Of a DNA stretch of 64,000 nucleotides, positions 56,685-64,000 are shown one piece after another. Source of the DNA: Tetracladium setigerum (Eukaryota > Ascomycota > Leotiomycetes > Helotiales). The stretch's first letter is position 1. The number at the start of each line of letters is the position of its first letter. Location of the stretch: the NCBI GenBank assembly GCA_031472005.1, contig PZJY01000006.1, positions 1,302,001-1,366,000 on the forward strand. Direction: 5' to 3'. The position numbers and the translations under genes are program-made. The notes beneath the pieces are model-generated. The model searched no databases, was not told the DNA's origin, and saw only the letters and a program-made list of their open reading frames with translations.

Positions 56685-57933
56685 TTTGGAAGATTGTTTG
56701 GTTTTGGTGTGAGATGGAGAGGGGTGTGTTGGATTGTGATGGATGGAGAGATGGATAGTAGATGGATGGAAGTAATGGAGGAGGATTTGGGTGTGTGGAA
56801 GAGGTGGGGTCTTGGAGAAAGTTGTGTGCTAGCGGCCTGTCTCTCGTACCGTTGATCTCATGTATCTAGGATGGTGTTGATTGTATGATTCAGCAAGTGA
56901 AAGCAGGATTGAGAGAGCAAGTAATTTGATAAGTAGCAGAAAGGATATGGAACTTTATTCCAGATGAGATTCAAGGAGGAGAGCTCCATCCTTTATAAGA
57001 CAGTTGCGGATACATATCGACCAGATCAATTCATCATTCACAACCCACTACTATGCAATACCTATCCCATTAGAATCCTATCTTCTCACACGCGTCCACT
57101 TCAGCCTACCCACCTGCCTCCATCAGCTTCATTATTATCCCAAAAGGGAGTCTAATCGGGATATTTGAGACGGATCCGCAGTCCACAGTTTACGATGCTT
57201 GCAGTTACGCAATTAAGCGAGAATCATTGAACCAAAAGGGAATACGAGCACAATGACTCCCTCTCGTGCAGCATCAAGCGCGACAAAGTCTGTTAAACGC
57301 CTTGAAATAAATCATACTATTGGGTGGCTCAATCCTTCAAACCCCAATATGGCTTGTGTTGGGAAGCAAAATGTGGCCTCGGAGACATTCATGGGACGAA
57401 GTTTGGCCATTGCCGATCTGAAAGTCTCCGAATCGTTTGGTCTTGGTACGTAGAACGGGGGAATTAGAAATTATGATAATGGGAAAGGTGGGCTATGAAT
57501 CCTTCAGCATGTTTACTTTGAAATCAAAAACCCGAATTCATAGCTAAACTCGCCTTGGAGAGCTTCTGAAGCGAATGTCAAGACTGGGGGATTTGTGGTG
57601 GACGTTTACGAGGAATGGAAAGTAAACAAACCAGTCGGGTAACAAATAACCCATGCAATCAGCGTCAGCCTCGCCAAACTCGGCTGTGGCAGAGCCAGCC
57701 TTGCAGATATGCCAAGACAGTGCAACTCAAGCTGGGCTTGACTTTTTTTGTTTGATGTAGCCTTCCCTACCCGTAACATCAACACCAGCTTCAAAAACGC
57801 TTACGAGCGAGCTTGAGATGACTTGACCGTTCAAATTCTACAGCCAAATAACCTAACCACAAATCTCCACATCTATAAATCTATACGCACGCACACAAAC
57901 ACCGGCGTGCGTCGCGCAAAAACCAACCTCAAA
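56685..57933. other. Divergent intergenic region
   Basis: Promoters of the SDR (minus) and RRP42 (plus). GGATGGA-type purine-rich stretch at 56735-56780. No supported frame. Confidence 0.5.
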
Positions 57934-59121
57934 ATGGCACCAGCATCACACCAACAAATCCTCCTCTCCCCCGCTGAGCTATCCTACCTCTCCTCCTCAC
58001 TCTCCTCGCTCCCACCAATCCGTCCCGACGGCCGCACCTCTACGCAATTCCGTCCTTTGATCGCAGAGAGCGATATCCTACCCGGTACGAACGGGAGCGC
58101 GCGTATTTGTTTCGCTGATGGGACGGAGGCTATTGTGGGGGTCAAGGTTGAGGTTGAGAAGTCGAGGGCAACTTTTCAGGGTGAGGATGAAGGGGAAGAG
58201 GGAGTGGGAGAGGGACAGACGAAGAAGGGATTGAATGAGTGGGTGGAATTGAGTGTGGAGATTCCGGGGTTTAGGGATGATGATTCTATGCCTGTTTTTC
58301 TGGGGGCTTTGCTGAGTGAGGCTTTGTTGGCGGATGGGGAGTTGGTGGAGAGGTTGGTGATTAACAGGAGGTTTCATTGGAAGGTTTATCTGGATGTGAG
58401 TTTTTCTTTTTGGGTTCCCTCATCTTGTAACAATTTGAGGGTTTTGAGTGGCTTCCATTTGCGGGGTGAGTAGATGGAATGAGACTAATTCGAAGCATAG
58501 ATTTTGTTACTGTCACAACCGCTGTCCTACCCTCTACCGCTACTCTCGCTCACAACACATCTCGCCCTGCTATCAACACGCATTCCAAGATTAAAGTCAG
58601 AAAAGGATGAGGATCCCCTGTTCGATGACGATTGGGCCGCTTCAGAATTTCTTTACTCCAGAAACGCGACAGATGCTCACACCCGACCACCGGTTACACT
58701 GCTCGTCATGGCTGTGAAAGAAAATATCATCTTTGACCCCAGCGCCGAAGAGCTTGCAGTTGCGGAGGTGGTATTGGCTGTCTCGGTTGGAGAGAGAGCA
58801 AAGAGTGATGATGATATGGAAATTGATGGGAAGGCAGGAAGAGATTTGCGATTGCTAGCTGTCAGGACGATTGATCCTCCCTCTCGACTGACACATCCTG
58901 GAATTCCGAACTCGTTGAACACGGCTACTGGGGGTGTAGCGGCGAGTACGTCGGAAGAGGCGGCGAGTCAGAGGGAAACCATGGTGGAAGAGGGTGTTTG
59001 GCAACCACCACGCGGAGGAGCGAAGAGAAAGTTGATTGCTGCTATGATCGCCAAGGTACTCGAACGTAGTGGAGTCGCCGAAGAGGTTTTAGACGGTTTA
59101 GATGGCGTGGAGCTGGGTTGA
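57934..59121 (+). CDS. RRP42: Exosome core subunit Rrp42 (RNase PH fold)
   Basis: Exons 57934-58395 and 58501-59121, phase 0, 360 residues. The N-terminal PPIRPDGRTSTQFRPLIAES and GSARICFADGTEAIVGVKVEVE match the RNase PH-like Rrp42/EXOSC7 family, and the second half carries the C-terminal RNase PH domain (TLLVMAVKENIIFDPSAEE). Eukaryotic Rrp42 is a catalytically inactive ring subunit that pairs with Mtr3 or Ski6-type partners in the nuclear and cytoplasmic exosome, degrading or trimming RNA. Met at 57934 chosen because the conserved domain begins ~28 residues later and the upstream frame lacks similarity; an in-frame Met at 57823 exists. Confidence 0.94.
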
Positions 59122-59236
59122 TTGTACAGGTTTTCTACAAAAGTTATGATACCAATATACCACTTTTCATACATTCATACATCCGCTTCATACATCCATC
59201 ATACACCATCTATATGCTCGATTGAGTTTTCAATAC

Positions 59237-60060
59237 TCACCAGATACCAAGCCATTTCTTGACCGGCGGCCGTTTTTGCCTCTCGACCTGCTGTTCTGCG
59301 GCAACACTTCCATCGCCGACGGCAATGGAAGGACCCAAACTGTCCTCATCACTCTTTGCTGTCCAGCCTCCTATACCCTCATCCTGATCCAGCCCATGCG
59401 CCTTCCTATACTCCGCTCTCTTCTGAACATCCTCCACTTTATTCTTTCTCCTCTCCGCAGTCTTAATACCCGTGTACTCCGTATTCAGCCTCACAACCTC
59501 GAAAAACTGTTTCACAGATTGGAATGGGTGGAAAAGCGTCTCCCCCATGACGGGAGCATGTCAGCGAACGGGGAGTCGCGCTTGAAATTTGTGGTCCATA
59601 CGATTGCTGCCATGAAGAACAGAGTGGACTGTAATGTTTTCTGGTTAGTGTGATTTCCAATGTATATATATCTATACATATCTTTCAATTTTTAAAGTTG
59701 AAAAAGAGAAGTACGTACCAGAGTAATCCACAAATGAATAGCTTTGTTGTGTAAGAACCAATGCATGAAAGTGCCCTCGCTCGGCATCAAATTCGGATAC
59801 TTCTTCGTCCTCTGCGCCGCCAACTGCTCAGCCGTCAATTGAGGGCCGGAGTACAGATACCGAGGAGGTCCCTTTGTCTGCTTCGCGCCATGGGATGGCG
59901 GGTTGAATTTCGCGGGTTTTTCGAGCACGAGAGGTTTGCTGCTGCTGCTCTTGCTCTTGGACGATTTGACCGAGGCGTTGCGCAGGCTGGAAGGGGTCTT
60001 CCAGATGCTGCCTCGCTGAGGGAGGAGGAAGCGCGGGATTGTGGGTATACGGGGTGGCAT
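59237..60060 (-). CDS. Putative mitochondrial membrane protein (apparent 1-base frameshift)
   Basis: Exons 59719-60060 and 59237-59628 (minus), intron GTACGT/ACAG. The first ~40 residues are Arg/Ser/Pro-rich without acids (PPRIPTIPRFLLPQRGSIWK), a mitochondrial presequence pattern. A conserved-looking block (YPNLMPSEGTFMHWFLHNKA) leads into one hydrophobic helix (STLFFMAAIVWTTNF). After DMLP the frame slips; the continuation GETLFHPFQSVKQFFEVVRL lies in another frame. One extra C in the sense CCC run (59552-59554) restores DMLPVMGE and a 244-residue protein ending WLGIW. Probably a fungal inner-membrane protein of unknown function. Divergent from cytochrome c. Confidence 0.8.
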
Positions 60061-60304
60061 CTTGTTGCTTTTCCTTGCTGCCGAGAGCGGGCAATGCGAT
60101 GTCAATATCAAATATTTCACAGTGCACCACCACAAAACATCTGATGTTGAAGAAATGAAGCTCTCCAAATTCTACGGTCACCTGCGGATACCTCCTCCGT
60201 ACCTTACCTCAGCAAGCTCCGGTGACCTGGCTGGACCTCCGTGCCTATTTGCCCGGATGGAGAAAGTTCGGCTGGTCCGCCCCAGCCACATCATCCCACT
60301 GACA

Positions 60305-60317
60305 TTCCGGAACATTC
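60305..60317. promoter_or_regulatory. Heat-shock element (TTCnnGAAnnTTC)
   Basis: TTCCGGAACATTC has the exact spacing of three alternating Hsf1 pentamers. It lies ~245 bases from the mitochondrial gene start and ~290 from the cytochrome c start. Confidence 0.5.
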
Positions 60318-60325
60318 CGGTCACT

Positions 60326-60339
60326 CCAATATAGCCAAT
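60326..60339 (+). promoter_or_regulatory. Two adjacent CCAAT boxes
   Basis: CCAAT at 60326-60330 and again at 60335-60339, plus-strand orientation, upstream of cytochrome c. The HAP/CBC complex binds CCAAT in respiratory gene promoters in fungi; function here is inferred. Confidence 0.5.
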
Positions 60340-60609
60340 GGTAGAGCGCGAATTGGTAAACGGCGTCATGGATGTGTGGCTGGTGCGGTAGACTAAGAAG
60401 GAGGTCATCTCGCGCGCAAGCCGATGCTGGTCCGTCCGGCCATTCAAGAAATAGCTGGCAAGACTTTTTTTCCAACTCTCCCTCCTTCTCTTCCTCCTTC
60501 ATCCTTCCTACACAAACAACACTCTTCACGAATACAACCTTCTCACTCCTCTATCTCCTTCTCTACTCTACTTCACCGCCAACACATATATACCTTTTAA
60601 TCATTCACA

Positions 60610-61574
60610 ATGGGATACAAGCCAGGTTAGTTTTGTCCGTCTTCTCTTCGGTTATGGTCTGTTGGGGATTTGTTTTGGCGCCATCCTGCATGGCAAATTG
60701 GTCACGTCACGATGTGACTTTCTTGCCATTGAACTCCCCCGATACATTGGAATGGATGAAGCTTTGGGGGAGTATGATCTGGATTGATGGGCCATTCTCT
60801 GGGATGTGTTTGCGATGGCTTCAAAGCTTTTCGTTCTTGTTGAGCTCAAGGGGCAAGCGCAGCTCAATCAAGCCGCATGCCCCCGAATCACCCGCCTTCA
60901 ACCAGCAACAACACCACGCACAATTCCCTCAACCCTCAGAGATTTATCCCAAAGCTTCCCCAGCACCCAGCGACCCCTTTCCCCACCTCTTCCATTCCCC
61001 AGACCGACTTCAGAGCATTTCCCCAGTTTCGCGCCGGAAATACGAGTTCCTTCCAAGATTTTTTTCGCTGACATCGCATGATCATTTACAGGAGACGCAA
61101 AGAAGGGTGCCAACCTCTTCAAGACCCGTTGTGCTCAATGCCACACCCTAGGTGACGGAGAGGGAAACAAGATCGGTCCTAACCTTTTCGGTCTCTTTGG
61201 CCGTCACACTGGTTCCGTCGAGGGTTACTCTTATACCGATGCCAACAAGGCTAAGGGAATTGAATGGAACAACGACACTCTGGTGAGCCGCCCTTCACCC
61301 CTGTAATTCAAGCAAATCCGGACAGAATTGATGCTAATTAAGTGCCCAAATTAGTTCGAGTACCTTGAGAACCCAAAGAAGTATATTCCCGGCACAAAGA
61401 TGGCATTCGGTGGATTGAAGAAGGACAAGGACAGGAACGATTTGATCAGGTATGCTTCTCCCTCTTCCTCCCCTTTCCATCCCCCGCTTCTTCGCCCAAA
61501 TAGCATTATTTTTTGGAGGCATATTTGACTAATATTTACCTTCCAACAGCTTCCTCGCAGAGTCAACAAAATAG
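60610..61574 (+). CDS. CYC1: Cytochrome c
   Basis: Exons 60610-60625 (16 bases), 61092-61282, 61355-61449 and 61550-61574 give 108 residues, the usual length. Phases agree at all junctions. The haem-attachment CAQCH, the axial Met ligand in GTKMAFGG, KIGPNLFGLFGR and FEYLENPKKYIPG are all present. Soluble electron carrier between complexes III and IV in the intermembrane space, also an assembly partner of haem lyase. The first intron is 466 bases, far longer than any other in this window, and may carry regulatory sequence. Confidence 0.98.
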
Positions 61575-62743
61575 AGTAGCGGAGCGAAAGGGTGACGACT
61601 GTAATCATAGCATAGAATTGGGAGCGGGCGGAATTTGTAATTTAGGTTAGACTGCATTGTGGTTTAATGCGTTTGTAACCAATATCAATTCTCTTCTCCA
61701 AATGAAAAATCGATCCTGTTCAGTCCCAGACTTTGTTGATGGCTTTGTAAAATTAGGGAATTGGGTCGAGGTGGCCCAGCTCGAGAAGGCTCATATTGTG
61801 GAATTGCTTTCAATCCCCATTTACCTCTTTCTCTTCATTTCCAGGACGAGAATTCGAAATAATCACTCATCCCAGTCTCTCACTTCCTTCCAACAATGTC
61901 CAATCATTCTTCAAGCACTCCGACATGCACTTCAACACTTGCTTTTTCCGGAGATTCGTCCGTCGTTTTTCTCGCTCCATCATAGAATAATGTACAGAGT
62001 CATGTCACTTCCACGCTAGATACTAGTGCATTTTCTGGATTTTGGACGCCAGCCAAGCCAACGCCAGGGAAGCTCTTGATTCGGCTACTATTGACATGTG
62101 CACTTGTGCACTTCTGACTTGTGAAGTTGAACAGTATTGAAAGTATCATCGTTTCCGAAATCATGAAACACCTATATAATGCCTTCCTTGTGAATAATTC
62201 ATGTGAGTCGAAAAGTCCAGCGGGTTGTTTCTTCTTTGACATATTCATTATTTCCTCGTGGCGCCACGCAAGTACGGGTGGGGACTGGGAAATACTATGT
62301 ACAATAAAATTTCGAGTCAATTTATGTTGGTGAAGTTGAGTTGTCAGGACGTTTGGGTTGATTTGAGAGACTGGAGAGAAGAGTGAGTGCTTGGCTGTGA
62401 TGGAGGTAGTATTCTTTTTCTTCTGCGTAACTATATATATCCTCAGTTTCTATTGAAACTAAAGTAAGTAAAGAATGCTCGTATGTTTTGTTTTGTTTTT
62501 GGCTAAATACAATTTCATGGTTTCGGTGATCTCCAGATTTCAGTTCTCATATAAAAAGAACCTTGTTTGAAAGAAGAAAAAACAGAAACAATACCTAGTC
62601 GGCAAAACAGGACCATGTTACAATTTCTGTATTCTCAATCCTCTACTTCCAACCAATTTACAATATCAAGCCATTTCCAATTTCAACCCTTCTCTCATTC
62701 TCGCCAAAATAAAAACCCACGCTCATACTCTCAGTCTCACTCA
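61575..62743. other. Convergent 3' intergenic
   Basis: Between the 3' ends of CYC1 (plus) and RIX7 (minus). Short frames without motifs; AT-rich around 62400-62580. Confidence 0.5.
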
Positions 62744-64000
62744 CTACATCCCTCTCTCTTTTAACCTCCGATACTTGCTCGCATCCCTCACACTCGCCTT
62801 CGTCGTCTCAAGCGCAACCTGCCAATCCCCCTCTCAATCCTCAAGACCCCAAGATCCACCCCTTCCACCCCCTCAACCCACAATGCCTTCTCGCGATCAA
62901 TAGCCGCATGACCGGCCGCCTGATGCAAATTCCCCAGATCGGCACCACTATAGCCTGTACACTTCTCATCTCTTGCCACTTCCTCCAATCCCGCTACTTC
63001 CAGCTCTGTAGCATCCGGCAACGCTTTCTTGTAGAGTGCTTTGAGGATTTCCACACGTTCGTCCGGAGTAGGGAGGTCGACGAAGACGGATGTGCCGAGA
63101 CGACCGGGTCGCAACATAGCGGCGTCTATCATATCAGGGCGGTTGGTAGCAGCGATAACGTAGATCCCTGCTCTGTTACTCAAACCATCTAATTCCGTAA
63201 GTAGAGTATTGACGACTTTACTGCTCGCTTCACTGAGCGAATCCTCTCGTTTCGGAACTAGAGCATCAAGCTCATCAAAGAACAAAATACAAGGTACGCT
63301 TGACCTCGCACGTTCGAAAACCTGTCTGACGGCCCTCTCGGATTCTCCCACGTACTTATTGAGAAGTTCGGGTCCTTTGATGGAGATGAAATTGGCCTTG
63401 GAGGAGTTGGCCACGGCTTTGGCGAGGAGGGTTTTTCCGCATCCCGGGGGTCCCCATAGGAGAACGCCTGTTGGAGCGGTAATTCCTACGCGAGCGAAGG
63501 ATTCTGGGCGACGAATTGGTTGAATGATGGCCATCTCTAGTTGGTGACGGACAGCATGGAGAGCGCCGATATGAGCCCATGTTGTGTCTGGGATGGTGGC
63601 GAAACCTTCGCGTTTGGCGGATGGTTGAACCTTGGGGATTGCGGTCAGGAAATCATCATATGTGATAGAGAAGTCGCCCTCGGGGGAGGATTCGCCGGCG
63701 TGGGCTACAAGCGAACGTGTTATGGCAATGGCTGGGGAGATGGTGGGGAGGTTATCGGTGGTGTCAATGTCCATGTTGACATCTGTGTCTGCGAGGGTGC
63801 GCTGCTTAAGGGCTTCCATGGCGCGTTTCATTGCTATTGTTCCTGCTACTGAGACGACGTCGTTAAGATCTGCGCCGACGAAACCGGGTGTCATTTTGGC
63901 GAGGGTTCGGTAGGAGAAATCGTCTGGGAGGTTTTGTTTGGAGGTGAGCGCGCGGAGGATCTTCTCTCTGGCTTGTTCGTTGGGGACTCCGAGATTGATC
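62744..64000 (-). CDS. RIX7: Ribosome-biogenesis AAA ATPase Rix7/NVL (partial, apparent frameshift near the end)
   Basis: Minus strand; the 5' part lies beyond 64000. What is present starts at the end of the first AAA module (KMTPGFVGADLNDVVSVAG) and includes an acidic linker and the full second AAA module. That module has Walker A GPPGCGKT, pore-loop region KGPELLNKYVGESE, Walker B ILFFDELDAL, sensor-1 ATNRPD and arginine-finger RPGR. The raw frame stops at 62788 in an Arg-rich tail; the other frame reads DWQVALETTKASVRDASKYR and ends at 62744, the C-terminus expected for this family. One extra C (G in sense) in the run 62828-62832 joins them. It acts in the nucleolus/nucleus in release of Nsa1 from pre-60S particles. 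Confidence 0.92.

Larger units (their letters stand above)
60061..60609. promoter_or_regulatory. Bidirectional promoter region, mitochondrial protein / cytochrome c
   Basis: 549 bases between the two divergent starts. Contains a perfect three-unit heat-shock element (60305-60317) and two CCAAT boxes (60326-60330, 60335-60339). From ~60470 it becomes C/T-rich, the leader of cytochrome c. Confidence 0.6.

Noticed and set aside
61657..62019. 120-codon frame after cytochrome c
   Set aside because: Located in a convergent 3' region, no motif, no splice signals.

Overview
The window is nuclear DNA of a filamentous ascomycete (Pezizomycotina). The short GT-AG introns with CTAAC/CTGAC-type branch sites, the Zn2Cys6 regulators, a DHA2 efflux pump, a tannase-type esterase and transition-mutated relics all point that way. 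The protein flavour looks like Leotiomycetes/Helotiales, but that is an impression, not a proof. About half of the window is coding, and many gene models below were assembled by hand from splice sites and codon phase.

Layout. 0-15 kb: a Kes1/Osh4 oxysterol-binding protein (cut by the window edge), an unknown basic/Ser-rich protein, a 98-aa orphan gene, a 1947-aa acidic nuclear protein that I interpret as a fungal coilin-like protein, a small Cys-rich secreted protein, and the cyclophilin-RRM protein Cyp6/PPIL4. 15-25 kb: a gene-poor stretch, a Zn2Cys6 factor, ribosomal protein eS24, and the eEF2 methyltransferase Efm3/FAM86. 25-40 kb is the accessory part: AT-rich DNA, a secreted Trp/Tyr-rich protein, a tannase/feruloyl esterase beside a five-exon Zn2Cys6 factor, remnants of a dynamin-like GTPase (rearranged by an inversion) and of an NB-ARC/NLR gene, an alpha/beta hydrolase, a DHA2 transporter, and three copies of a CGACTTTT-rich inverted-repeat element. 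40-64 kb is a housekeeping block: a small basic protein, anthranilate synthase I, a 12-exon sugar transporter, arginyltransferase Ate1, a Nudix diphosphoinositol phosphatase, Lsm1, an SDR, exosome Rrp42, a mitochondrial membrane protein divergent from cytochrome c, and the ribosome-biogenesis AAA ATPase Rix7 (5' part outside).

Several genes concern RNA and the nucleolus/nucleus (coilin-like, Cyp6, Lsm1, Rrp42, Rix7, eS24), but nothing shows they are co-regulated. The mitochondrial-protein/cytochrome c pair shares a promoter with a perfect heat-shock-type element and two CCAAT boxes.

Six otherwise well-preserved genes each carry one apparent frameshift. In every case one extra base in a homopolymer run (C, T or G) restores the frame. 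This common signature suggests uncorrected sequencing/assembly errors rather than six independent pseudogenes, and it affects how the window should be read. The most interesting biological candidates are the coilin-like gene, the broken dynamin/NLR locus and the inverted-repeat element family.
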